Of a DNA stretch of 64,000 nt, positions 26,312 through 34,505 are shown piece by piece (the stretch's first letter is position 1; each line of letters starts with the position of its first letter). The translations under genes were made by a program, and so were the position numbers. Below the pieces are notes generated by a model. It had not been told where the DNA came from. It ran no database searches and worked only from the letters and a program-made list of their open reading frames with translations. The DNA comes from Nocardia aurantia (GTDB taxonomy: Bacteria; Actinomycetota; Actinomycetes; Mycobacteriales; Mycobacteriaceae): positions 310,001 to 374,000 of the forward strand of contig NZ_WEGI01000003.1 in the NCBI RefSeq assembly GCF_009604425.1, in the 5' to 3' direction.

Positions 26312-28422
26312 CCACCCGGACCTGGAGCACCGCCGGATCGGCCGTGCCGTGTACCGTCCTCGCCTCCGCCGACGCCGATCATCGGCTGCGCGGCCCCTAT
26401 TCGGCCGGCGGGGCGATCCTGCGCCGGCTCGCGCCGGATCTGCTCGCCCGGCACCCGGACCTGGTGGCGCGGCACGACATCGAACTGATCGCGGTGGCCC
26501 CCGAACTGGCCGACCGGATCGCTTGTGCCCGAGCCACTCTGATGGCCTCCGCCGCGCCCGAGGAACGGACCCGGTACTACCCGGCGGTGTACACCGCGCG
26601 GCTCGCGCACGGGATCACCGACCTGCTGCTCGAATACTGCCGCGAACTCGGCGCACCCCAGCGGCTGGTGATCCGGCATGTGGAGCTGGCCGACCCGACC
26701 GACGCCGAGCTGTTCGCCGTGCTGGTCCGCCGCGCCGACCCGGCGTACCTGGTTCTCGACATCAGCGCCGACGGGCCGGTGCCCGCGCGGCTGGCCGGCG
26801 CCCTCGCCCGATACGCCACCGAATGCGCCCCGAGCCCCGACATCGCCGGGCACGACGGCCTCCCCGATCTGACCGGCCTGGGCCTGTCCGGCGCGGCCGC
26901 CGACCCCGCGGTCTACAACGGGCTCGGCGATGCCGAACGGGCGCGATGGCACGATCGCTGGGCCGCCGAACTGGAACAACGCGGGGAACTCTCGCTGACC
27001 CTCGGCATCGTCCCGCTGCTGCTCGAGCGCGGCACCGATCCGTCCGGTGCGGGCGCGGTGGCCGTCGAACGCGCGCTGGCGCACTGCACGATGCAGGGCT
27101 TCTACGAGGCCACCGTCCGATTCGGCCGCCGCGCCCTCGAATTGCTGAACTGGCGAACCGATCCCGAACGCAGCTGGCTGGTCACCATCCGGATGTGCAC
27201 GGCACTGTCCGCGCTGAACCGCCCGGCCGAGGCCGAGGAGCTCTACGATCGGGCGTGCGCGAACACCACATTGCCGGGTGTGCATCTCCAATCGGCGTAC
27301 GGGCGCGCGATGCTCTACACCCGCTTCTACGCCGACCGCCGCGACCACGATCGGGCCCGCACCTGGATCAACACCGCGATCGCGTTCGCCTCGCTGAGCA
27401 CCGAGAAGCAGCGCCGCGCCTACAACCTCTCGTTCCAGGAGAACGGCAAGGCCCTCATCGAGATGCACACGGGCAACCCGGCCGAGGCGTTGCGGCTGAT
27501 CGATGCGGGGCTCGCCCGGATGACCGCCGAGGTCGACTCGGGCCGATTCGACCCGCACCGTTCGGTACTCGCCTACAACCGCGCGCAACTGCTCGCGCGC
27601 ATCGGGGACCCGCGCGAGGCCCTGGCCGCCTACGCCATCGTGATCGCCATGGACCCCAACCACTCCGAGTACTACGGCGAGCGAGCGGCCGTCCACCGCA
27701 AGCTCGGCGACACCGAGCACGCGCTCGCCGACTACGCGCACGCCATCGCGGCGAGCCCGCCGTACCCGGAGGTGCACTTCAACCGCGGTGACCTGCTGAT
27801 GGAACTGGGCGATCACGCCGGGGCGCTGGCCGATCTCGATCGCGCGCTCGAACTCGACGACGGCCTGGTCGACGCGTACGTCAACCGGGCGAGCTGCCGG
27901 CTGGAACTCGGTGATGTCGAGGCGGCCGCCGATGATGTCGCCGCCGGACTGTCGCTGGACCCCGACCAGGCCGAACTGCACTGCCTGCTCGGCCTGATCG
28001 AGCAGGCCCGGGGGCACCGCGAGGAGGCGGCCCGCGCCTTCGACCGGGCGGTGCGGCTGAACCCGGCCCTGGTCGCCGGCTGGGCGAACGCCGGCGTGCT
28101 GGCGCACGAGTACGGTGACGCCGACGCCGCGATCGGCTACCTCGATCGTGCGCTGGAACTCGACGACGACCCGATAGTCCGGGCCAACCGGGGCATCGCG
28201 CACAGCGGCCGCGGTGATCACGCCGCGGCGGTCGCCGACTTCACGGCCGCGATGGCGGCGGATCCGGACAGCCACGCCGAACTGCGCTATCGCCGCGGCA
28301 CGGCGCATCTGGCCGCCGACGACCGCCCCGCCGGGGTCGCGGACCTGACCGCCTGCCTGGCGGCCGGGGACCCGGAGTTCGCCGCACTCGCGCGCACCGA
28401 ACTCGACCGGATCGGCGAGTAG
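26308..28422 (+). CDS. Large tetratricopeptide-repeat protein of a peptide locus
   Basis: A 704-residue soluble protein started by GTG 26308 inside the stop of the metallopeptidase gene. Residues 1-about 240 form an unfamiliar domain (VLASADADHRLRGPY, then ARHDIELIAVAPELADR and YYPAVYTARLAHGI). Residues about 260-700 are TPR-like repeats, clearest from 440 on (AVHRKLGDTEHALADYAHAI, HFNRGDLLMELGDHAGALAD, AGVLAHEYGDADAAIGYLDR). There is no enzyme motif. TPR arrays bind peptides or proteins, so it may hold the precursor, scaffold the membrane protease, or sense the peptide. Coupling to the metallopeptidase gene makes a joint function likely. No modifying enzyme such as radical SAM, YcaO or LanM lies beside it. 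Confidence 0.85.
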   Translation: MTTRTWSTAGSAVPCTVLASADADHRLRGPYSAGGAILRRLAPDLLARHPDLVARHDIELIAVAPELADRIACARATLMASAAPEERTRYYPAVYTARLAHGITDLLLEYCRELGAPQRLVIRHVELADPTDAELFAVLVRRADPAYLVLDISADGPVPARLAGALARYATECAPSPDIAGHDGLPDLTGLGLSGAAADPAVYNGLGDAERARWHDRWAAELEQRGELSLTLGIVPLLLERGTDPSGAGAVAVERALAHCTMQGFYEATVRFGRRALELLNWRTDPERSWLVTIRMCTALSALNRPAEAEELYDRACANTTLPGVHLQSAYGRAMLYTRFYADRRDHDRARTWINTAIAFASLSTEKQRRAYNLSFQENGKALIEMHTGNPAEALRLIDAGLARMTAEVDSGRFDPHRSVLAYNRAQLLARIGDPREALAAYAIVIAMDPNHSEYYGERAAVHRKLGDTEHALADYAHAIAASPPYPEVHFNRGDLLMELGDHAGALADLDRALELDDGLVDAYVNRASCRLELGDVEAAADDVAAGLSLDPDQAELHCLLGLIEQARGHREEAARAFDRAVRLNPALVAGWANAGVLAHEYGDADAAIGYLDRALELDDDPIVRANRGIAHSGRGDHAAAVADFTAAMAADPDSHAELRYRRGTAHLAADDRPAGVADLTACLAAGDPEFAALARTELDRIGE

Positions 28423-28441
28423 GGGCGGACCACACCGCCCC
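28422..28441. terminator. Bidirectional hairpin between TPR gene and binding-protein gene
   Basis: GGGGCGG (28422-28428) and CCGCCCC (28435-28441) form a perfect 7-bp stem with a 6-base loop, overlapping the last base of the TPR stop codon and lying just before the convergent gene's stop. Confidence 0.6.
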
Positions 28442-28447
28442 GCCCGA

Positions 28448-29443
28448 TCACGTGCCCCGCAGTTCTTCGACGAACAGTTCGTCGATGGTGGGTGGGGCGG
28501 AGGTGAGCCCTTGTTCGCAGGAGTAACGCACGAAGGTCTCCAGGACCCTGCGGTTGGCATCGATCCCGTAGGGGAACCAGTCCTCCGGGAACAGCGCGTG
28601 ATTCTCCTCGAAGAGCTGGTACATCCACGGCACCATCGTGGTGACCTGGAACAGTTTTCGCGTGTGCCGATAGCGGTCGGCGGCAATGTCCTTGGCGGAG
28701 ACGAAACTTCGGTAGAGCCGCTGGGCCAGGCCGGGACGGGTCCGGAACAGCTCGCGGCGTGCGACGACCGTGTGCATGATGGGGAAGATGCCGGTGCGGC
28801 GGTACCAATCGCGTTCGCGGGCTTCGTGATCCGGAAACAGCGGGGCGATGTTCGGTGACCCGGCGAGGTAGGTCGTGGGTGCGTTGGAGGCGAAGAGCGC
28901 GTCGATTTCGCCGCGGTCGAGCATGTCGGCGAGCGTGCGTCCCGGTGGGGCGAAGCCGACCTCGACATTGTCGGGGCGCGGGTGTGTGGTGAATTCGAAC
29001 GGCGCGGACATCGGTGTGTCGAGTCCGCCGACGACCCAGCGGTTGCGCTCCGGCGCGAAGCCGTGGTCGTCGGCCAGGATGCCTTTCGCCCAGATGCCGG
29101 AATCCTGTCCGTACATGCCGAATTCGCCGATCGTGCGCCCGACGAGGTCCGCCGGGCCGGCGATCCCCCTGGACGTGTTGACGAAGACGCTGGAATGGCG
29201 GAACACGCGCGCGGGGAACACCGGAACGGCGACGAGATCGGCGCCGGCGTCCCGTGCGCGCAGGTAGTGGGTGAGGCCGAACTCGGCGACGTCGAACCGG
29301 CCGGACGCCAGGCCCGCGAAGATCTCCGGGATGGTGGGGCTGTGCAGGGTGACGTCGAGGCCGGGGAACGTGACGGATCCGTCGAACAGTGCTCTCGTGT
29401 TGTCGTAGCGGGTGATCGCGATGTCGATGTGCGCAGTGGTCAC
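28448..29443 (-). CDS. 4,5-dihydroxyphthalate decarboxylase-like/periplasmic-binding-fold protein (copy 1)
   Basis: A 331-residue protein of the family annotated as 4,5-dihydroxyphthalate decarboxylase or SBP-like, with a type II periplasmic-binding-protein fold. Signatures: the opening TRYDNTRALFDGSV, FAGLASGRFDVAEFGLTHYL, the VFRHSSVFVNT segment, DLVGRTIGEFGMYGQDSG and YRRTGIFPIMHTVV. There is no signal peptide, so it is cytoplasmic and more likely enzyme-like than transport-bound. It lies 39 bases downstream of a second copy, with GAGGAG before its GTG start. The pair forms an operon divergent from a TetR gene. The substrate is unknown; an aromatic acid is the family-based guess. Confidence 0.82.
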   Translation of the reverse strand: MTTAHIDIAITRYDNTRALFDGSVTFPGLDVTLHSPTIPEIFAGLASGRFDVAEFGLTHYLRARDAGADLVAVPVFPARVFRHSSVFVNTSRGIAGPADLVGRTIGEFGMYGQDSGIWAKGILADDHGFAPERNRWVVGGLDTPMSAPFEFTTHPRPDNVEVGFAPPGRTLADMLDRGEIDALFASNAPTTYLAGSPNIAPLFPDHEARERDWYRRTGIFPIMHTVVARRELFRTRPGLAQRLYRSFVSAKDIAADRYRHTRKLFQVTTMVPWMYQLFEENHALFPEDWFPYGIDANRRVLETFVRYSCEQGLTSAPPTIDELFVEELRGT

Positions 29444-29482
29444 AGCTGACTCCTCGGTTCGGTGTGGGTGGCGCCGTGTCGC

Positions 29483-30475
29483 TCAGGTGTCGAGGAGTGC
29501 GGGGACGAAGATGTCCTCGCTGGTGAGCCGGCGCTTCGAGAGGCCCTGTTCGTGGTGGTAGCGCAGGAACGTGTCGATCGCCGTGCGGTTCGCGGCGAGG
29601 CCGTAGGGCCACCAGTCCTCGCCCAGCAGTGCCCGGTTCTCTTCGAAATGTCCGCTGAACCAGGGGGTTACGACGCTCATGTGTTGTTTCGCCGCACCGT
29701 CGCGATAGGTGCGCTGGGCGATCTCCTTGGCCTCGTGGAACGCTCGGTAGATCGACGTCACAAGGTCTGTCCGCGATGCGGTTTCGCGCGGGACCGCGAC
29801 GATGTGCATCTGCGGGAAGATCCCGGTACGCCGGTAGTAGTCGCGTTCCACGGTCTCGTAGTCGGGGAACAACCGGGCGATCTTCGTCGAGCCGTTCAGC
29901 AGGGCCCGGGGGACGTCCACCGAGACGAGGGCGTCGATCTCGCCGGATTCGAGCATGGCGGAAAGGGTTTCGCCGTCGGCGGCGTGCCGGACGTCCACTC
30001 CCTCCGGCACCGGCTGCGGGATCCAGTCGAACGGGGGGATGGGGTGGTCGGTGCCGCCGATCACCCAGCGGCACTTGTCGGGGGTGAGGCCGTACTCGTC
30101 GGCCAGGATGCCCTTCATCCATACGCCCGGATCGTGCCCGTACAGCGCGAATTCGCCGATTGTCCGGCCCGCGAGGTCGCGCGGACTCTCGATTCCCGCC
30201 GCCGTGTTCACGAAGACGGCCGAGTGCCGGAAGTTGCGGTTCGGGAAGATCGGCAGCGCGAGGAAGGGCGAGTCCGGGAGATCGAAGGTGCGCAGGAAGT
30301 AGGTCAGGCCGAATTCGGAGACGTCGTAACGCCTTTCGACGGTGCGCTGGAAGATGTTGGACACCAGGGCGTCCGTCTCGAAGGTCGCGTCGGCCCCCTC
30401 GATCGTGACGCGTCCGTCGAACAGCGCCGCGGTGTGCTCGTAGATGTACGTGGCTACCCGTAGTTTCGCGTTCAT
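29483..30475 (-). CDS. 4,5-dihydroxyphthalate decarboxylase-like/periplasmic-binding-fold protein (copy 2)
   Basis: A 330-residue paralogue of the next gene downstream with the same landmarks: TAALFDGRVTIEG, RRYDVSEFGLTYFL, NFRHSAVFVNT, DLAGRTIGEFALYGHDPG and YRRTGIFPQMHIV. The ATG at 30475 has a GGAGG SD. The two copies differ throughout, so the duplication is old, and they may form a hetero-complex or treat two related substrates. It is first in its operon, facing a TetR gene across an intergenic region with two near-identical palindromes, so repression by that TetR is very likely. There is no signal peptide and no transporter gene alongside. Confidence 0.83.
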   Translation of the reverse strand: MNAKLRVATYIYEHTAALFDGRVTIEGADATFETDALVSNIFQRTVERRYDVSEFGLTYFLRTFDLPDSPFLALPIFPNRNFRHSAVFVNTAAGIESPRDLAGRTIGEFALYGHDPGVWMKGILADEYGLTPDKCRWVIGGTDHPIPPFDWIPQPVPEGVDVRHAADGETLSAMLESGEIDALVSVDVPRALLNGSTKIARLFPDYETVERDYYRRTGIFPQMHIVAVPRETASRTDLVTSIYRAFHEAKEIAQRTYRDGAAKQHMSVVTPWFSGHFEENRALLGEDWWPYGLAANRTAIDTFLRYHHEQGLSKRRLTSEDIFVPALLDT

Positions 30476-30491
30476 CGCGATCCTCCCTTCC

Positions 30492-30507
30492 GTGAATGAC
30501 CTTTCAC
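30492..30507. promoter_or_regulatory. TetR operator, copy 1 (binding-protein side)
   Basis: GTGAATG-AC-CTTTCAC is a 7-bp dyad with one mismatch, 17 bases from the start of the binding-protein gene. It is an inverted near-copy of the site at 30542-30557. Confidence 0.65.
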
Positions 30508-30541
30508 TTTTAAGCTAGGACCGCACGCCTTGCTCGTCAAG

Positions 30542-30557
30542 GTGAATGGTCATTCAC
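30542..30557. promoter_or_regulatory. TetR operator, copy 2 (TetR side)
   Basis: GTGAATG-GT-CATTCAC is a perfect 7-bp dyad 15 bases upstream of the TetR start codon, overlapping the leader before its GGAGG. It would give autorepression. Confidence 0.72.
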
Positions 30558-30571
30558 GGTGAAGGAGGGTC

Positions 30572-31207
30572 ATGCCGCGCATCACGCCCGAGCGTCGCGA
30601 GGCCAAGCGCGCGGAGATCATGGCGGCGGCCCGGCGCTGCTTCTCCCGGGACGGTTTCCACCAGACCTCGATGCCCGATATCGCCACCGAGGCCGGCGTC
30701 TCGGCCGGGGCGCCGTATCGCTACTTCGCGAGCAAGGAGGAGATCATCCTCGCCATCGCCGGAGACGCGTTCCGGCTGATCTTCGCGCCGATCGAGCGAC
30801 TGGCCGCGGGCACCGCCGCCCCCTCGGTCGCCGACCTGGTGGCCGTGTCGCTGGAGGCGCTGAGCGCCGACACCGTCACCGATGCCGCGGGACACGCGGT
30901 GCCGGTCGAGGAACTGCTGCGGTGTGCCGTGCAGACCTGGTCGGAGCTGCTCCGCAACGACACCGTGCGCGCCCGCGCCGCCGAGGGCGTCGAGTCCGTC
31001 CGCGGCAGTATCGCGGACGCGCTGCGCCGCGGCCGGGCGGCGGGCGTCGTTCCACCCGCGCTGGAACCGGAGCGGGGCGCGCGGGTCGTGCTGGGCCTGC
31101 TGCACGGGTTCCTGCTCCAGCGGGTCGCCTTCGACCTGGCCGACCCGGCGGGATTCGCCGACGACGTCCGGATCCTGCTCGACGGTGTGGAAACGACGCC
31201 GAACTGA
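30572..31207 (+). CDS. TetR-family repressor of the divergent binding-protein operon
   Basis: A 211-residue TetR. The N-terminal HTH covers about residues 10-55: RRCFSRDGFHQTSMPDIATE, then AGVSAGAPYRYFASKEEII. The C-terminal ligand domain ends in HGFLLQRVAFDLADP, as in AcrR-like members. The ATG at 30572 follows a GGAGG. Two GTGAATG-type dyads sit between it and the divergent binding-protein gene, one at each end, which is the classic arrangement for a repressor of both. The ligand is probably the compound handled by those proteins, possibly an aromatic acid. TspO follows on the same strand after 107 bases. Confidence 0.92.
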   Translation: MPRITPERREAKRAEIMAAARRCFSRDGFHQTSMPDIATEAGVSAGAPYRYFASKEEIILAIAGDAFRLIFAPIERLAAGTAAPSVADLVAVSLEALSADTVTDAAGHAVPVEELLRCAVQTWSELLRNDTVRARAAEGVESVRGSIADALRRGRAAGVVPPALEPERGARVVLGLLHGFLLQRVAFDLADPAGFADDVRILLDGVETTPN

Positions 31208-31314
31208 GCCGCGGGTGTGTCGGACCGCCGGTGGCGGGTAGTCGGAAGCTGTCGCGACCCGGCGTCACACGCTGCTCGCCGACGGTCACCGTCCCTACGA
31301 GGAGAGGAACATCG

Positions 31315-31890
31315 ATGCTGGTAGCTCTCGTGAGCGGCAGGCTCCGCCGCCGGCTGTCGGATCGGATCGGGTTCCACCCGTCGGCCTGGCTGCTTCCCGC
31401 CGGAATGGTCTCCGCCGCGGCGATCGCCGGAGCGGTGGCCTCCGGCAGCTCCTCGCAGTGGTATCGAGGTCTGGACAAGCCCGGCTATCAGCCTCCGCCC
31501 CAGGTGTTCCCGCTGGTGTGGACCGCTCTGTACGCCGACATCATCGTCACCACCGCCGCGGCGCTGCAACACGATCCGCCGGCGCGGCGGCGGGGTCTGC
31601 GCGCGGCATTGGCGGTGAATATGTTGCTGAACAGCTCGTGGACCTGGGTGTTCTTCCGCGGGCATCGGCTCGGGACGGCCACCGCCGTCGCCGCCGCGCT
31701 CACCGTCAGCAGCGCCGACCTCACCGTGCGCACCGCGGCCGGGTCCCGCCGGCGCTGGTGGCTGGCCGCCTACCCCGTGTGGTGCGCCTTCGCCACCGCC
31801 CTGTCGGCGGACCTGTGGGAACGCAACCGGTCCGAATCGGCTGCCGCGGAACTTATTTCGGACGAAACGGCCCGGCTCGGCGACGAATGA
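31315..31890 (+). CDS. tspO: TspO/MBR-family tryptophan-rich membrane protein
   Basis: A 191-residue member of the TspO family (translocator protein, peripheral benzodiazepine receptor homologue), with five predicted helices. Signatures: WYRGLDKPGYQPPPQVFPLVW, NMLLNSSWTWVFFRGHRLG and the late WWLAAYPVWCAFA. TspO proteins bind porphyrins and sterol-like ligands and affect stress responses. It is longer than the usual about 160 residues at both ends, with a basic N-terminal extension. ATG 31315 has GGAGAGGAA upstream. It may be read through from the TetR gene, but the 107-base gap allows its own promoter. Confidence 0.9.
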   Translation: MLVALVSGRLRRRLSDRIGFHPSAWLLPAGMVSAAAIAGAVASGSSSQWYRGLDKPGYQPPPQVFPLVWTALYADIIVTTAAALQHDPPARRRGLRAALAVNMLLNSSWTWVFFRGHRLGTATAVAAALTVSSADLTVRTAAGSRRRWWLAAYPVWCAFATALSADLWERNRSESAAAELISDETARLGDE

Positions 31891-32001
31891 CCCAGGAGCC
31901 CGAGGGGTTCGGCCGGTCGGCCGCGGATCAACGTCGCTGCCAGGGAAACGGTGTGCGCCACGGGTACGCCGGATCGGCTCCGGTGCGCTGAATGTGGCTG
32001 T

Positions 32002-32027
32002 GCCATCGCCTTTTCGGCATCGATGGC
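32002..32027. terminator. Hairpin between convergent TspO and TetR genes
   Basis: GCCATCG (32002-32008) and CGATGGC (32021-32027) can pair with a 12-base loop containing a T-run. Position between two convergent genes favours a terminator; the stem is short. Confidence 0.35.
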
Positions 32028-32033
32028 GAAGGA

Positions 32034-32618
32034 TCAAGTGGGGCGGCGTAATCCGTCGGTCATGACGCGGAGCAGGCGCCGGGCGCGCCCGGGATCCTCG
32101 GTGGGGGCGTACTGGGTGGCCCAGGCTATTCCGGCGGCGTGGGTGAACAGGTCCGCCGCGTCGATGTCGTCGCGGACGGTGCCGAGTCGCTGGGCGCGGG
32201 TGAGCAGATCGGCGGCGTTGGCGCGCATGGCTTTACACGAGGCGTACAGCGCGGAGTCGTGGTCCCGCAGGGTGGCCAGGACGATTTCGGACAGTCCGCG
32301 GAACGTCTGGTTGTAGGCGACGAACTCGGTCAGCCAGTCGAGCAGGGCCGCGTCGGCGTCGGCGGCGTTCGCGAGTTCTTCGGCGTGCGCGGCGAGTTCG
32401 CGGTAGCGCTCGGCGAGGACCGCCTCGACCATGGCGTCCCGCGTGGGGAAATGGCGATACATCGTGGCGTTGCCGACCCCGGCCTCGCGGGCGATCGTGT
32501 CCAGCGCGGCGCTCGCGCCCTGGGCCGCGAACACCCTCGAGGCGGCCGCGAGGAGTGCCTCACGGTTGCGCCGTGCGTCGGTGCGCCGGGGTCGCGGGTT
32601 CGCGTCGGGGGTGGCCAT
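32034..32618 (-). CDS. TetR-family repressor facing an F420-type oxidoreductase
   Basis: A 194-residue TetR. HTH: NREALLAAASRVFAAQGASA, then IAREAGVGNATMYRHFPTRD (about residues 17-60). The C-terminal part ends GIAWATQYAPTEDPGRARRLL, typical of the large TetR subgroup with a SbtR-like C domain. ATG 32618 is chosen; the longer frame to 32771 would read through the operator region. The divergent neighbour is an LLM-class oxidoreductase, and between them lie two inverted copies of a GGGGA-N3-TCCCC dyad. It most likely represses itself and that oxidoreductase. Confidence 0.92.
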   Translation of the reverse strand: MATPDANPRPRRTDARRNREALLAAASRVFAAQGASAALDTIAREAGVGNATMYRHFPTRDAMVEAVLAERYRELAAHAEELANAADADAALLDWLTEFVAYNQTFRGLSEIVLATLRDHDSALYASCKAMRANAADLLTRAQRLGTVRDDIDAADLFTHAAGIAWATQYAPTEDPGRARRLLRVMTDGLRRPT

Positions 32619-32632
32619 GGTCTCGATTCGAC

Positions 32633-32650
32633 AAGTGGGGAGTATCCCCG
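32633..32650. promoter_or_regulatory. TetR operator, dyad 1
   Basis: AAGTGGGGA-gta-TCCCCG, containing the perfect dyad GGGGA-N3-TCCCC (32637-32649), 15 bases upstream of the TetR start. Confidence 0.7.
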
Positions 32651-32670
32651 GTACTGTACCGCAGCGTAAA

Positions 32671-32688
32671 CGGGGACAATCCCCACTT
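32671..32688. promoter_or_regulatory. TetR operator, dyad 2
   Basis: CGGGGA-caa-TCCCCACTT, the inverted copy of dyad 1, containing GGGGA-N3-TCCCC at 32672-32684, 33 bases upstream of the oxidoreductase start. Confidence 0.7.
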
Positions 32689-32720
32689 TTTCGCGAACCG
32701 CTGGACCGGAGATCATCGCC

Positions 32721-33692
32721 ATGCACGAGACCGGCCGAACAGAATCCGACGACTTCACCGAAATCCGGCAACGGCTGGGCAGAGTCGGGGTGTGGATCCT
32801 CAACGCCACCACCGCCACGACTCCGATCGGCGTGCAGCGCCGGGAGGTCGCCCGCATCGAGCAGCTGGGCTACGGCTCGGTCTGGACCGGCGAGTCCTAC
32901 GGGCGGGACATCTTCGTCCTACTGGGCACCTGGTTGGCCGCGACCGAGCGGATCGTGGTCGGATCCGGCATCGCCAACCTGTGGGACCGGCCGGGATCCA
33001 CCATGCGCGCCGGCGCGGACGCGCTCGCCGACGCCTACCCGGGCCGGTTCGTCCTCGGCATCGGCCACGGATACGTCACCCGTCCGACGGTGGGCGGGCG
33101 CGACTTCACCCGCCCGCTCGCGCGCAGCCGGGAATACCTCGACGAGATGGATTCCGCGGCGGCCGAGCGCGGCGACGGGGGCGCGGTCGTGCGGGCCGCG
33201 TGGCCCCGGCTCCTCGGCGTCAACGGCCCGCGCATGACGGCGCTGGCGGCCGAACGTGCCGACGGCACACTCCCGTTCGCGGGCCCGGTGGCCGCCACTC
33301 GGCAGGCGCGGGAGATTCTCGGTCCCGGAAAACTGCTCATCCCCGAGCAGCATGTCGTGTTCGACACCGACCCCACCCGGGCCCGCGACGCCGCCTTCGC
33401 CGCCCGCGCCGCCGGACTGGCCGGGGCCAGGGCCCGCGGCATGGACCCGCTGGATTCTCCCTACAACCGCAATCTGCTCCGACTCGGCTACGGCGAGAAC
33501 GAGATTCGCGAGACCAGCCGCCGCGTCGTCGACGCCACGATCGCGTACGGCGACGGCGACGCCATCGCCGAGCGCATCCACGAACACCTCGACGCCGGCG
33601 CGGACCACGTGCTGCTGTACCTCCAGGGCACATCCGATCTGACCGCGACGGTCGATCGGCTCACCGCCATCGCGGCGACTATGCCGTCGTGA
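32721..33692 (+). CDS. LLM-class F420-dependent oxidoreductase
   Basis: A 323-residue luciferase-like monooxygenase-fold enzyme of the actinobacterial F420-dependent group. Signatures: RIEQLGYGSVWTGES, then TERIVVGSGIANLW and the F420-site-like DAYPGRFVLGIGHG. It probably uses F420 (or FMN) to oxidise or reduce an unidentified small molecule. The start is ATG 32721, with a weak GGAG about ten bases upstream. Its operator pair suggests tight induction by the ligand of the divergent TetR. A carboxymuconolactone decarboxylase-like gene follows after 149 bases and may belong with it. Confidence 0.88.
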   Translation: MHETGRTESDDFTEIRQRLGRVGVWILNATTATTPIGVQRREVARIEQLGYGSVWTGESYGRDIFVLLGTWLAATERIVVGSGIANLWDRPGSTMRAGADALADAYPGRFVLGIGHGYVTRPTVGGRDFTRPLARSREYLDEMDSAAAERGDGGAVVRAAWPRLLGVNGPRMTALAAERADGTLPFAGPVAATRQAREILGPGKLLIPEQHVVFDTDPTRARDAAFAARAAGLAGARARGMDPLDSPYNRNLLRLGYGENEIRETSRRVVDATIAYGDGDAIAERIHEHLDAGADHVLLYLQGTSDLTATVDRLTAIAATMPS

Positions 33693-33841
33693 CAACCCGA
33701 CTCCTCGGCGCGCGGGGGGACATCGCGCTGCCGAGGCGCCGACCGGTCGCCGATCCCGCGGTTCGCTGTGCGAGGCTACGGGTTCAGGTTCCGGTCGGTC
33801 GCGCGAAGACCGCCGGGCGCCCGAGATCGCGAAGGAGTCCC

Positions 33842-34372
33842 ATGCGCCTGCCCCCACTGCCCGCCGAGGAATGGGACGATCGAACCCGGGAGGCGTTCCG
33901 ATCGCTGCTACCCCGGGACCGCCGGAATCCCGAGGGCGCCGGGACCGCGATGGCGACCCTGGCCCGGCACCCGGACCTCGCCGCGGCATACCTCGGTCTC
34001 GGGGTCCACCTGGGCTTCCGCTCGACCCTGAGCCCGCGGATGCGGGAACTCGTCATCCTCCGTGTCGCCCATCGGCGCCGTAGCACCTATGTCTGGGCCC
34101 ATCACGCGCACAGCGCCGCGGCGGCGGGGCTGACGGACCCGGAGATCGAGGCGATCCGTGCCGGGCATCTGCCCGACCCCCGGGAACAGGCGCTGATCAC
34201 CGCCGTCGACGAACTCGACGGAAATTCCGATCTGACCGACCACACCTGGGCAACCCTCGGCGAATTCCTCGACGAACAGCAACGGATGGACCTGATCTTC
34301 ACCATCGGCTGCTTCATGATGCTCACGGTCGCCTACAACACCTTCGGAGTGGAACCGGAGCCGGACATGTAG
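33842..34372 (+). CDS. Carboxymuconolactone decarboxylase-family protein without CxxC
   Basis: A 176-residue helical protein of the CMD/AhpD-like superfamily: LSPRMRELVILRVAHRRRS, then YVWAHHAHSAAAAG and DLIFTIGCFMMLTVAYNTFG. The peroxidase-type CxxC pair normally found before the active-site histidine is replaced by Y-V-W-A, so it is not an AhpD-like reductase. This is typical of the CMD subgroup in steroid, lactone and aromatic-ring pathways. AAGGAG lies six to eleven bases before the ATG at 33842. Its substrate is unknown. It sits downstream of the F420-type oxidoreductase on the same strand. Confidence 0.85.
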   Translation: MRLPPLPAEEWDDRTREAFRSLLPRDRRNPEGAGTAMATLARHPDLAAAYLGLGVHLGFRSTLSPRMRELVILRVAHRRRSTYVWAHHAHSAAAAGLTDPEIEAIRAGHLPDPREQALITAVDELDGNSDLTDHTWATLGEFLDEQQRMDLIFTIGCFMMLTVAYNTFGVEPEPDM

Positions 34373-34384
34373 GGTCCGGTCGCT

Positions 34385-34403
34385 GGCCGGCGGCGTTCCG
34401 GCC
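34385..34403. terminator. Short hairpin between convergent CMD and TetR genes
   Basis: GGCCGG (34385-34390) and CCGGCC (34398-34403) flank a 7-base loop, 13 bases after the CMD-family stop. The rest of 34373-34505 shows nothing else. Confidence 0.35.
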
Positions 34404-34505
34404 GGTGTTCGGCAAGCGGAGGATTTGGCACATCGGTTGGCGGACGCGGGGTGGCCGCCGGCGCGGCGGTGACGTGCCGGGGACCAATGTCGCTGTCCGG
34501 CAGGA

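Noticed and set aside
26062..28968. Long minus-strand frame opposite the TPR gene
   Set aside because: Antisense shadow; the TPR frame shows repeated helical motifs and is coupled to the gene upstream.
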